DNA from: Pelargonium nanum
Lineage: Eukaryota; Streptophyta; Magnoliopsida; Geraniales; Geraniaceae
DNA length: 31,865 bases
Direction: 5' to 3'
NCBI GenBank assembly: GCA_036897485.1
Contig: JAYMTF010000672.1
Coordinates: 1 to 31,865, forward strand
This document shows, one piece after another, positions 1 to 11,063 of the stretch (position 1 is its first letter; every line of letters starts with the position of its first letter). Below the pieces are notes generated by a model. The model ran no database searches, was not told the DNA's origin, and worked only from the letters and a program-made list of their open reading frames with translations. A program made the translations under genes and the position numbers.

Positions 1-3000
1 ACAGGCAGCTGGATAATCTACTTTTGCATCCAATACAATGTGCTTGGCCGTATCAATATTAGCCGACTTGTCAACATAAACATGGCAGATCCCATCTAGG
101 CAGCACATAATGTAAATATATCACCAGACAAGCAAATAACGATAACATGAGAATCCATGTTATACAAAGCACACTCTCTTACCAGCATGACCCAAAACTG
201 GTATCTTAGTTGATTCCTTGATCTGAGTAACCAGTTTATTGCTGCCTCTTGGGATCACAAGATCAATCACATCATCGAGCTGGAAAATAAATATAAATGC
301 TTGGTCATTTACCTTTTAAAAATAACCCAATTATGAGTTACTATTGCAAAATCTACCTACCTTAAGCAAATCAGGGATCTCTTCTCTTGAAGTAACAAGT
401 CCTATAAGTTTTCCACCAACACTATCTGGGATGGCTCCAGTGATAACCTAAAAATATAACAAATGTTTATTAATAAGATACAAGTAAATAGGCACTTAAG
501 AAACAATGTAATAAAAGCATGCATAAAATGTTTTATAAATTTTAATAAACTAAACCTTGTGCAAAATTTCATTTGATCGTCTAGCCTCTTTTCCTCCTTT
601 CAAAAGAAGACCATTCCCGCTTCGGATTGCTAATGAAGCTATCTGTTCAAATTATACAAAAAAACAAAGGTTTATCATGATTGATAAAACGAAGTAGAAA
701 AGTTATAGACGAGCACAAGTTCCAAGCTATATACTCCGGACATTAAAGCCCACCTTAGGTTCATTATACAAGTAAATGGAGGAAAAAATATATAACCCCA
801 ATAAAACATCCAATTAACTCAGACATACCCTTACAATGTTAGATATTTCAAATGCATTTCCAAAATACAGGTACTATTTACCTGTACCAGTGCCTCAGGT
901 CGAGATTCAAAAACAATCAAGAGAACACCCAAAGGAGATGATGTTTTGTCTAGAAGAAGTCCATCAGCAAGCTGAACAAGAAGCATCATCATAAACATCA
1001 AAGAAAGATAATTAACATAACAGATAGTGTTGTAGGTAGGAAGCAAATAGAAACTCTTCCCCCACCCACCCAAAAAAAAAAGGAAAAAGAGAACCAAGTC
1101 GTAATTTTTAACTGGTTATAAATTCATGTCGAATGTATCTAGGTTGTTCACAATATCACAAGCCTGAAATATGCGCTTAAATCAAAATTCACCCTCCTTA
1201 CCTCAGTTCTCTTCAAAACACGACCAATTGGATCTTCCATGTTCGCCAGCTTACGAATAGAGCCAGCAAGGCTTGAAATCTGTAAAGAAAAGTAGAACTT
1301 AATAAGATTGAGCCAGATATAAACAAAAAGTTGCAAGTTCAATAACTTGTAATGATAAAACAAACTGAGACAAAAATGAGTAATTAAGCACTATCTTGCC
1401 TTCCCAGGCTTCAAAGCCAGCCGACCTAGTAGGGTTTTTTAATACCCCGCCTGTTCAGCAGCAGCCATATCAGCTTCATTTTCAGCAATGATCAGTTTCT
1501 CATTAGCTACCAGGGCATCAGCTATGTCGAGCAAAATCTTTTTCCTATCTTCTGAAGTCACGGCCTGTAAAACAATATATTACCAGATTATTGGAAACTT
1601 CTCATGGCAATTAGTGCTTCAATTCAAAAGAAACTAACTTCTCAATTAATACAGTTATGATCATATAGCAATGTGATGTATAGGCCAATTAATACAGTTA
1701 CGATCATGGAGCAATGTGACGTATAGCTACCTGAAGACGCCTGGAACTTTCCCTTGCTGCAACTGCCATCTCACGAGCACAAACTTCGGCGACTGGAGCC
1801 CATAAGTGTGCATCTTTATGAAAGAGGGTACCAATACCCTCCCCGTGGAGGACTTTAATAATATTTCCACCTGCAAACCCACTATAAAAGGAACAACAGG
1901 AAGATTATTACACAACCAAGCCAATGTTGACTGTTTAAACTAGCATCATAGTGGGGGCTGACAACCCATATAGCTTGTGTAGCTAAACTAATATCATACA
2001 ATAAATAATTCAACAAGTTCCTATTAAGTTTCGAAGTTTCTCCATGTAAAACCAACCATAGAAAACAGCCTTGAAAGTCGTCTACAGTACCTAGTTATAA
2101 CAACGGGGATGCCAGCATCAGCTGCACCCACAGCAGCTTTTACTTTGGCAGTCATACCTCCTCTACCCACCCTGGATTTGTCACCAAAAGTAATCCCACC
2201 CTGATGCATCTCCTTAATGTATGTATTGATTAGCTTTGAACGTGGATCGCTGGGAGGGCCACTGTAAAGACCATCTACATCACTCAGTAGCACAAGCAGA
2301 TCTGCTTTTAGCTCAAGAGCAAGAAGAGCTGCTAAGCTGTCATTATCCCAAAATATACCAGATGAATCCTGCAATGAGTGTCCTTATTAAGAATTATGCA
2401 AAAGACTGCAGATCACATCAAATGAGCAAATATCTAGACATGAGAAGGGAGTTAAGGAATGAAGACTCTGGAACGTATTATGAATCTCCAGAAAGACAAA
2501 ATGGCATATTTTTATAATTAAAGGAATCCATTATCTCTGTAAGGCATTCAGGCCCAGAGATTATATGTAACCTCCTATTCCCAGATAAACAATAAAAAAT
2601 ACCCCTCTTCTCTGGTGTGTTGGTGGGTGCGCATACATTCACCTCATTCAGCAAAAGCCCCTAACATAACTCAAACCCAAACTATTTAGTTATTGCTTTT
2701 TCTTGTGCTTTATTACGTTCTTAAAGCAAATTCAGCGAAAGGGCTTATGTGGGAATCAGAAATTTTGGATGCGGTATGCTCAAACAAAGTAGAAATCAGA
2801 GACATTCCTTTTTACGCGCTAAGCACAATGGTGGCTTCCTAATATAGTTTTCTAGGGGTTGAACCAAAACATCTAGTTACTGAGCCAGACTCACCTCAAT
2901 TGCTCATGATATGCTGATACTGTACACTGTTTCATAACAAAATGTGACTTTTTTATACCAAGTAAGTTTAGGAAAGGTAAGTCCAGGAACTGAAGTAAAT

Positions 3001-4530
3001 AAAGAAGATTTACAAACCTCATATGGAGCTTTTCTGGTACTGACTGCATCATTTTCATTAAATATGGGAATGACCTTAAGATCCAGCAATGTATCTACTG
3101 TCTTGGTAAGTTGATTTCTGAATTCCTTGTCTCTAAAATCACTATCCGTCACGAGAAGTTGGGCAGATGTCAAATCCAGCTGCATTATAAATTATAAATA
3201 AAAGGAGTTATGTCCCATTACAATGAGAGAAATAGCATGCCACCTTGCAATAGAAGACACAGCTTTGATGGTAAATAATAAGGTTAAATGTAGCAAAAAA
3301 ATCTCTAAGGTGCTTATCAGACCCAAATTTAGCCGCTTAGTAAATAGAACAATAAGTAGTCCAAAATACCTGACCAAACAGAGTATCATAGAGAGCCATG
3401 AGACTGTTTTGTCCAACTGCGGCACATGCCTTTCCATCAAGCTCAACTGGTGGTTTTTGTAGATCAGCGAAGCTGTAAGGGGTTAACAACGAAATAAGTT
3501 AATGACCAAGTGTAAGCAGCCAAAAGGCCTATATTACATTGACCCAACAGATTTTTTCAATTAATTTTTTTCTTCCAGGGCATCTGAAAACTGGTGCAAG
3601 CCATTGTTTGGCTCTGAACATAGCACATTGAAATTAAAGTAATATCCATCAGCAAGGCTTCAGAAACATAATTAAGATAACAAATACTCCCTACATCCCC
3701 AAATGAGTCTCCACTTTCCTTTTTGGTCATTAGTTATGCATGAACTACCAACAACAACCCTCAATTAAGTTAGTTACAATGACAGCCTTATCATCATTTA
3801 TTGTACAAAAATGAGAAAGTAAACACTCAATTTGGGACATAGATGCCAACATCGACAACAATTACAACATTGCATAATAATCAAACCCCATCATCAGTCA
3901 TTACAGAGGAAACACGGAAACAGAAAAACAAGTACCTGCTGTTAACTAATTTCCGGTATTTAAGTCTTTGGCGACCAAGGCCAACAGCACCGGATGACAC
4001 CAAAATAACCTCATAACCTTGTACATTCAATTCCTTAATCTGCATTATTGTATTTAGTTAATCATACTGCCCTCCCAAAAGATAAAACATAAAAGCATCA
4101 AAACTCAATACACGAAAATGCTGAAAACTGCATAACTAACTCATCAAACCACATATATACACCTGCTCACAAAGTGCTCCCAATCTCCCAAGTGCCAATC
4201 TTCCATCACCTCGCGTTACCACAGCTGTTCCCACCTTCAGCCATCAAAACACAGAATCAGCACATACACAGAAGAACATCTAACTGAAATGCTATGTTTT
4301 GTTTAAATTGACATAAATAAACTCAGCAAACACCAGTGTAGGCATGCAAAGCATCAATAAACCACAAACAAACAATATACTTAAACAGCATTAATGGCGA
4401 AAAATTGAAAACATCTTTGAACTGAGAAAAAAACGGAGAAAATTAGGGCAAAAAGGAATAGAAAGAAGCAGAGGAAGACCTTGACGACAATACGCTTGAC
4501 GTCCTTGAGAAAAGCTCGCGAACGATCCAT
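1..4530 (-). CDS. P5CS: Delta-1-pyrroline-5-carboxylate synthase, 5' 540 codons, with an in-frame stop in exon 8
   Basis: This bifunctional enzyme makes glutamate-5-semialdehyde from glutamate (glutamate 5-kinase, then gamma-glutamyl phosphate reductase), the committed step of proline synthesis. Exons on the minus strand, first to last: 4480-4530, 4163-4234, 3936-4039, 3370-3472, 3018-3179, 2091-2368, 1731-1881, 1400-1564, 1202-1279, 882-971, 556-642, 361-447, 183-279, 1-95. Phases agree at every junction. The start is the ATG at 4530 ([17 protein letters not shown]). Kinase motifs include VVKVGTAVV (about 15-23), [10 protein letters not shown] (56-65), FNENDAV (150-156) and GRGGM (232-236). 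Reductase motifs include VFESRP (408-413), VIPRGSN (484-490) and DYPAAC, whose cysteine (codon 540, bases 3-1) is the expected catalytic residue. The family is about 717 residues long, so roughly 175 codons lie outside the window. Codon 349 is TAA (1441-1439), which would truncate the product to 348 residues, yet all later exons remain conserved. Intron 8 begins with GC. Family assignment is near certain; the functional state of this copy is open. Confidence 0.96.
1398..1400 (-). other. P5CS: Non-canonical GC 5' splice site of P5CS intron 8
   Basis: Homology places the end of exon 8 after the codons for Lys-Pro-Gly-Lys, at AAG|GCAAGA (intron bases G1399, C1398). The acceptor AG lies at 1281-1280, before the Ile-Ser-Ser-Leu exon. 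The flanks match the strong AAG|GCAAG context usual for plant GC-AG introns, so it may well splice. It is the only intron of the thirteen in the window without a GT donor. Confidence 0.7.
1439..1441 (-). other. P5CS: In-frame TAA codon in P5CS exon 8
   Basis: Read on the minus strand, exon 8 runs GCG GGG TAT TAA AAA ACC CTA. The P5CS family normally has Gly-Tyr-Glu-Lys or Gly-Leu-Glu-Glu here. A single G to T change in a GAA codon (plus-strand base 1441) would explain the stop, and the frame continues unchanged to the exon end. No insertion or deletion is needed. Whether this is a real mutation or a base-call error cannot be decided from one sequence. Confidence 0.85.
1643..1726. repeat. Two-copy 41-bp tandem duplication in P5CS intron 7
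   Basis: Copies at 1643-1683 and 1686-1726 match at about 37 of 41 positions, with a 43-base period. The second copy ends only four bases from the exon 7 donor (intron bases 1730-1729), so the duplication abuts a splice site without entering the exon. Confidence 0.85.
3685..3845. mobile_element. Stowaway-like MITE in P5CS intron 3
   Basis: The left end reads TACTCCCTACATCCC, close to the plant Stowaway (Tc1/mariner) terminal motif CTCCCTCCGTCCC. The right end, in reverse complement, contains ATGTCCCAAATTGAGT and then ACTTTC, which pairs with the left-end CCCAAATGAGT and ACTTTC with small gaps. The unit is about 160 bp and lies wholly inside the intron between exons 3 and 4. The right terminus is degraded and no clean TA duplication is visible there. 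Confidence 0.6.
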
Positions 4531-4614
4531 GATTGTCAGTGTGGAATGGTGACTCAGTGAGTTTGGTTGGAGAGAGAGAAGATATGAGGCGAATCGGCAC
4601 GGAAGTGGTGTGGA

Positions 4615-4622
4615 TATTTATA
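4615..4622 (-). promoter_or_regulatory. Probable TATA box of P5CS
   Basis: TATAAATA on the minus strand, about 85-92 bases upstream of the P5CS ATG. It is followed by a CT-rich stretch (about 4567-4585) typical of a plant 5' leader. A start site some 30 bases downstream would give a leader of about 55 bases. The spacing is plausible but untested. Confidence 0.5.
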
Positions 4623-4639
4623 GGGTTTTGAGATTTAGA

Positions 4640-6394
4640 TTTCGGAGAAGCGAATGGAATAGGGATAGATGGAGATTGATATGTATGTATATTAATCAAC
4701 CAATAATCAAAAAATTTATAAAAAAATAAAATAAAAACAAATTTTCAATTTTTTCTCTAAGGAACTGAGACAAAAAGAAAATGGGAGGCCCTTTTGAATT
4801 TCTGGGTTTTAAATATCGGATGGACTTTATGGTAATTTGATGGTGGGGTTGGTGGTCGTGGAAATAGAGATTGAATAAAATAACGGCAAATTGCACTGAT
4901 TGATGTGGTTGCAGAGTCGTAGAGCGATTGAGGTATCATATTTTGTTTTGGATTGTTGAAATCAGTGTAATTCTAGTTAAATAAATAATAAACGGCGCGT
5001 ATTTATTAAATAAATAAATATGTAAACAGCTGATTGGACAGAGATCCGTGTCATGCGGATGGTCGTAATGAGGGATTTTTTAAGCTTTGATTGGTTTTGG
5101 AGTAACGTTACACAAATATTCCTATAATTATAAATTGATGCCTCAATTTATACGAGATGACACACCACATATTTTGATATATTGTGTTTTATAAATCAAA
5201 CGCTACACGTCAAAATTTATACTATGATAGTGATATTATATATATTTTAGATTATTGTTTGTTTGAATTTATTGTTGACTATCAAAATTAATAAATATTT
5301 TTGGACATATACACTGTCACATTATTTTATACAGGATCTCACACGAATAACACTTTGTTTGCTTTTATTGGGATTACTTGATAATAGAAAGCAAATATAA
5401 TTGGTTATTATTAAGTTCCAATACTCACATTGAAGCTAATAATTCGAATTAGTCGGTATTTGAATTGAGGATTTGTCCATTTTGTGGAGTTCTTGCTCGT
5501 GATAAAAGGCATTTTGGTTCAAATTTTGTATTATTTTAATCTTTATTCGTGTATTTTAATGCACTTTTATACTTGCAATTAAAATAAATAAAAATATTGA
5601 AACATAACATGCGCCGTGTTGCGTAAGTTAGATGAATCCTTGAATAGTTGGATTAATTGTATGACTAGAGCTTGTCATTTAGACTCAAATAAGCAAGTAC
5701 ATGAAATCTGATTCGACCAAATTTTTTTCAAGACACATTTATTTTGTGAAATTGTATAGTTGGATAGTAAAAACTCACACGAATTCACATATTTTAGGTC
5801 TAAAAAATAAAATTCGACTTTATTTCGGTCGAAAACTTATACAAACTCAAATCTATTTCAAATTGAATTAAGTCTCTCAACTCTATGCTTGAAACTAAAA
5901 TTGTCACTCCTTTCTAACAGCATTGTTTAAAGCTCAATCATACAAACTCATCTTCTTATGTTTTTTTTTTCCAAAAATTCCTTTACGTGTACAAAAATTT
6001 AATCATGGCTTGTTGTTTATATCTTTATCTTTGCTCCAATTAATGATACAATTTATACAATTGAATATATCTTGATATATACAAGTAACCTGTCACACTC
6101 ACATGCTCCAACAACTTTCAAAATCATTTTATTAGGTGATTCTAAAATGATATAATAGATAAATTTCTATATATTAAATATTAAGAGTATAATACTTTTG
6201 CACCACCTTGGTGCTCATTTCTTATAACCAATCAATTCCATAGTTTGTTTATATTTATCAAACTTGGAACTTAGAAAAGATTGCAATTTTACACTTATGA
6301 CATTGTTGGAATGATAATTTCAAAAGTATCATTATTATTTGGTAATATAGGGTAAGATTGTGTCCATATCAACTTTACTTACTCTAAAATTATT
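4640..6394. other. AT-rich spacer upstream of P5CS
   Basis: I see no coding region, RNA gene or clear element. It contains distal P5CS upstream sequence and scattered A/T runs. Short open frames near 4.7-4.9 kb lack any family signature. Confidence 0.5.
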
Positions 6395-7070
6395 TAAGAT
6401 ATCGTTTGGTATCCCGATTCTTCATTGTAAAGTGACAAAGCCAAATGTAAAGTGAACTTTACTGTGTTTGGGTAAAATATGTCAAATGAGAGAGAATGAA
6501 AAATAAAGAATTCTGTAATCCAAAATCCAGCATATATGCTAAAAAAAAGAATACCATATGATAGGTGGTATTTGTTATTCAGGCCAACTTTTCTGGTCTC
6601 CCGATTCTTGAAGGACATTTAGATCCCCACTTTTATTTTTTATCTTTCTATATTGTCATTGTTAATTCATTTATTTACAAGTTTATGCCATTGATCTTAA
6701 TGACTAAAATATCCTTAATTCTTTTACCATATTTCTATAATGTTCATTATTTCTCTAAAATTTAATTTTAAAAAAATCATACATACAATTGATTAAAAAA
6801 TAATTATATTATCCTATGAAAAATATGGAATTTTTTTATGACAAATGTGAAAGTGAATATGATATTTGGAAAGGATATAAATGACATTTTGTTGTATTTT
6901 CATATGTTTCTAACTTTCAGTACATGAAATCCAAACATAATATTTTAAATTCAGTCAGTACACAAACATATTATTCTTAACTTTCCATAAATATGTATTA
7001 CACGAATTTAAATTCGTGTAATATATAATATCCATGGTAATTTGGATTCCCGGATCCAAACGATACCTTA
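6395..7070. mobile_element. MITE with terminal inverted repeats, PIF/Harbinger (Tourist)-like
   Basis: The left end (6395 onward) reads TAAGATATCGTTTGG and the reverse complement of the right end (from 7070) reads TAAGGTATCGTTTGG, a match at 14 of 15 bases. Similarity continues into a following ATCC. The flanking trinucleotides TAA and TTA fit a TWA-type target duplication. The interior is AT-rich and has no transposase frame. The superfamily call is inference from the GTTTGG terminus and the TWA target. Confidence 0.65.
6996..7023. repeat. Perfect 28-bp palindrome
   Basis: The 14-base arm TATTACACGAATTT at 6996-7009 is followed directly by its exact reverse complement at 7010-7023. It lies about 50 bases inside the right end of the MITE, so it is probably part of that element's subterminal structure. 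Confidence 0.9.
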
Positions 7071-8378
7071 GTGTAACCAGATTGCTTATTGACCGACTCA
7101 TTTAAGATTACTTGTTTATTTGTGAAAATGTTGTATTAAAACTAAAAAAGTAAGTTGCAAACTATAAACCATATTATCAAGTATTTGCATGAAAAATATA
7201 AATTACCACCGAAATGCTGAAAGGAAAATATTATAATGCAAAATACAAGTAACCTTAAAAAAAAAGATAAACTCCTTAGGCGTAGAATATGGCCAATGAT
7301 TCTAATTAAATTTAATTTACTCTAATATCTCAAATTTTGGATTGAAAATACATTAGCCATCATGGAGAGTTAAATGTTTGTTGAGTTGATAAGAAGTTTA
7401 ATTATAACTTAACAAATAAATATTATTATGTTTGGCAAAATGATAGTATATCTAACTTATACTAAAAATTCATAACAATTACATTTTTGAAGTTTCATGA
7501 GAAATGTATGTCAACTTCATAAGAAAGAAAAAAGAAGAAGAGGAGAGTCAATATTGTATTGGAAAAATGGCAAAAAAATGAGAGAATAAGAACAAACCAG
7601 CCACAACATCAACATAAGTTCTGTATAAGATTATGAAGCAAAAAAGAAAATTGAATTTTGAAGAGAGGGTGGAAAATAGTATTATAATTGGACTCACTTA
7701 AACAATGATTAAATTAAATCAATTTTTTATGATAATGAGAATGAAATTCATTTTTATTGTCATTTCCTTCTTTCACACTCTCATGTATTGTTGTTTGAAT
7801 GAATTAAATTGTGAGAATGAGTATAATTTTCATTCAAATTGTTGTTATATGGTTATCAAAAAAAAATTGTTAGAAAATGAAACCAATCAAATTATTCATG
7901 CTTTAAAAAATGTTTAAATTATTATGCAGAAAAAAAACTTGTCATATAAGATTGATAAAGGAAGTCGAAAAACAAAACGATAAATAAAATCACAATTGTG
8001 CATTATTTTGTAAAACAGAGTACGTAATGAAAATATAATAATGAAGCTTAGGGATGTTAATTTAAACACTATCAAATAAAACCTCATTTTTCATTTCCAT
8101 TCTCAAACTAAAAGTTCTTTATCTTTATTTTGGGGCTTTCTTAACTTAATTTTATGAAATCACTTTAGAGGTACTGAGTTGGATCATATTAGGGATAAAT
8201 TGTGTGTTTCACATGTTGTTGACAATTATTTGGTTGTCTTTTTACAAATTCTTCATTGTTGATATCAATTTTCAGACCATGCAATGACTTCTTTTTTTCA
8301 TTGTGAAAATGGTTTCATTTTTTTCTCAATTAGATTGAGTTTTGCTTGTCAACAAAATTAAAATGTGAAGGAGAGTAA
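7071..8378. other. AT-rich spacer
   Basis: Very AT-rich, with purine-rich runs around 7525-7680. A 70-codon open frame at 7705-7917 consists of low-complexity residues and is probably fortuitous. Nothing else stands out. Confidence 0.45.
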
Positions 8379-9843
8379 AAAAAATGGCATTACAATGAAA
8401 ATGTGAGAACAAAACTTTTGTGCCAGCAGGATCAAAATGCAGTGAAAAGACTCCATTTTGGTGATATGGGTTCGCTGTCAATGAACTGTGAAAACTCCAT
8501 TTCTGGACGGATGGTCACGAGAACGTTTGGGCAGCTCAAAAAAGGTTCTAAAGAAAATGGTGGCTCTATTGAATGCTAAAGGCCCTCAAAAGACAAGTAT
8601 GAACTATTTGGTTATTGACAGTTCAGAAAAAAGCCAAAGTTTTTATTTTTCCAACTATATTGGGTTCTCTCCATTCAGAAAAAGGAAAAAGGTGAGGTCT
8701 TGATCTTCTTCCTTTTGCTTCCTGTAAGTTTTGTTCTTCAAAATACATCAGCTCCCATAAATCTGTGCTTTTTTATCATATGTATGACATATTTAGAATT
8801 TGAGGAAAGCAACTTTTGAATATTCATTTTCTGGGTTTTGTTCCTTGATACTTGAGATTGCCCATGTTATGTGCTCATTTGTGTGCTCCTAAAACATTAC
8901 AATGTGCTCTTTAATATTGAATTGCTTAAAGATGTGCTAATAGGATGTGGGTGTTGCTTCTATGGAAAAAAATTGACCCAATTTTTAGGGCAAAACCATT
9001 TCTGTAAGGAACATGATTACTTCCCTCCTCCCCTAAATGGCTAAATCCACATGTGCCTCATTCAATTATTGGGTTTTATATTGATTGAGTATATACTACT
9101 GTAAAAAGGTGAAGCCTTTTACTTCATTTATTTAAGAGCTCCTTTGGTTTCATTATTTATGTGCAATGTAGACAAATTTTAGGTCCTTACAGAGGATACT
9201 GAACTGTTAGTCTTCATTAAGTCGCTTAAGACCTCAATTGGTCATTAACCCCCGCAAAGGAGACGAATCTAGATGATGGCTCTCTTTATATTCTGATGCT
9301 GGGAAAGGTAGTTATGTTTTTTCTGGCATGTTTGTTGATGTGTTCGTTGTTCCTTTGTAATACAATGAACTTATGATTGAAGAAAGAAGTAGTTAGTATC
9401 TGTTCTTGCTGGTTCATGCTCTTGTTGTTTTCAAGGTTTCCTATAAACCTTAGTGTTTGTTGCTACATGTATCAGAGCTTTTTTTCTGCCCATTTCATTC
9501 ATTGTTTTTCTTTTTGTGCGGCCACAGCCTCATGACGGGATAATATTCAAGAGGGTTTTTGAGATTCACCATTGCCATCTGATAACGGGTAAGCCTTCAA
9601 AATTGCAAGTTGTTTCTTCCATTCCCTAGGGATTTAGAATGACCTGCAGCACAAAAAATACTATTACTCCAGCATTCTATTTTTTATACGAATCATATCT
9701 GCATATGTATGATTGAATTGCACTCTTTCATGTTAAAATTTCTTGATTCAGTCATCTGTACGTTGTTCTGGGCGCTGATTTTATATGAAAGGTGGATCAG
9801 AACATTACAAGTTCGTCCACAGATACTGCTAGAACTAGGCTAA
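8379..9843 (+). other. Possible small spliced transcript unit, unrecognised
   Basis: Base composition is less AT-rich than the neighbours and splice-like signals are well formed. A frame starting at ATG 8488 reads 68 codons to AAG|GTGAGG (donor at 8692). A pyrimidine-rich tract and CAG acceptor precede 9528. A 61-base exon (9528-9588) ends at CGG|GTAAG, and the acceptor TTGATTCAG precedes 9752, after which the frame continues to TAA at 9841-9843. Joined, this gives about 118 residues with one hydrophobic stretch (VICTLFWALILY). A second frame in the first exon is open from 8379 to TAA 8579 and contains a 37-codon ORF from ATG 8466 (MGSLSMNCENSISGRMVTR at its start). I recognise neither product. 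It could be a non-coding transcript, a gene remnant or chance. Confidence 0.22.
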
Positions 9844-10911
9844 AAAATTTGAAGATGACTCATCCTTTCACTACAAAGATTATCATTCTGTTAGGTCCAT
9901 CATCCATGGGAATCATCTTATCATGTTCTTATTTTTGCCGGGGTCCATAAGACGTGTCGTCTAGTTCTAGTTTTAACATGTCACCTAAGAAAGCCGGTTT
10001 ATCATTATGTTTGCCATGTCATGTCAAGAGGGTTCCAGTTGTTCAAATGTTTTTTGCCTTTCTAAAGAACTGATGGGCCATTTCTCTACTAAATTATGGT
10101 AGCTAGAGAAGTTTGGATAAGATCAGAGATAAGCAGAACCTTGTATAATTTATTAGGCAATCCACGTTTAGAATGTTAAAATATACGTAGTCGTTGCCTT
10201 GTATTATGGAGTTGCTGCTGGAACTATAATTAGCATCAGACAACAACCATTAATCACATCATACGCAAACCACAACTGTACCAGGTCTAAGCACACCTTT
10301 AACACGACTTAATTAAAAATTAAGGATATTCATTCAATAGAAAACAGGCTCATAATTGAATTCAGGAAAAAGCTTATGTAGGACCCTTGAATTTTACACA
10401 AACATAGTCAGATGCGTGTGCCATAAAGCCAACTTTGGACCTAGCAGCTTTTTTTAAAGTAAAGATGGCACATTCTGTCAAAATATTCCATTGATCCACT
10501 CTCTACATTCCAGAGATGGATTCGAGAAATGGGTTATTGACAGAATCGCAAACCAGTAACCACACCGGCTTCCCATTTTTGACCCTGCCATTGCTGTATT
10601 TGTAACGTATTTAATGCTCTTAATAACAGAATCGCATTGAATTGTATGTATGGCCTGAATTTAGACTGGACAGGATTAGAATTAACAGCACATATTTGGT
10701 TGTTCATTAACTTCTTTTATTCAAATGTGGAGCCTATGAATAGTGGTTTAGTTGACTAGTTTGAACAAATACACCTCCCCCACCAAATAATTGTGCTTAA
10801 CCTTTCTCTTTCTGCATACATAATCTTTCACACATAACTCTGTTGTTGACAAAAAGACTCTGCAATCAACATCATCAATTAGTCGTCGAGCCCATTTTAC
10901 ATATGCTCGTA
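9844..10911. other. Spacer and distal upstream region of the transporter gene
   Basis: No coding region or element that I can support. Antisense open frames at 10748-11093 overlap the transporter leader and show no family signature. Confidence 0.45.
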
Positions 10912-10919
10912 TATTTAAA
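10912..10919 (+). promoter_or_regulatory. Candidate TATA box of the polyol transporter gene
   Basis: TATTTAAA lies about 145-150 bases upstream of the ATG at 11064. Transcription starting some 30 bases downstream would give a leader of about 115 bases. This is a weak single-motif call. Confidence 0.3.
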
Positions 10920-11063
10920 TTTGTCCCTACTCGCAGGATGTGGAAGGATGTAGATGGCCTTGGAATGATATTGCGAATTTGAAGAGATATCAATCCAGGT
11001 AATAGATTTAGATAGAAAGCACGATATTCGTTTTCCTTTGTGTATCCCGTCTTTTTCCCCACC

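Noticed and set aside
1422..1443. A GT...AG segment within P5CS exon 8 that could look like a tiny intron removing the stop
   Set aside because: About 20 bases is far below the minimum plant intron length, and removal would break the reading frame.
1400..1564. Frameshift as the cause of the P5CS stop
   Set aside because: The codon count of the exon equals the family's, and the frame is correct on both sides, so only a substitution is needed.
4391..4939. Open frames on the minus strand over the P5CS leader and promoter
   Set aside because: They overlap the leader, exon 1 and the intron 1 start in other frames and match no family.
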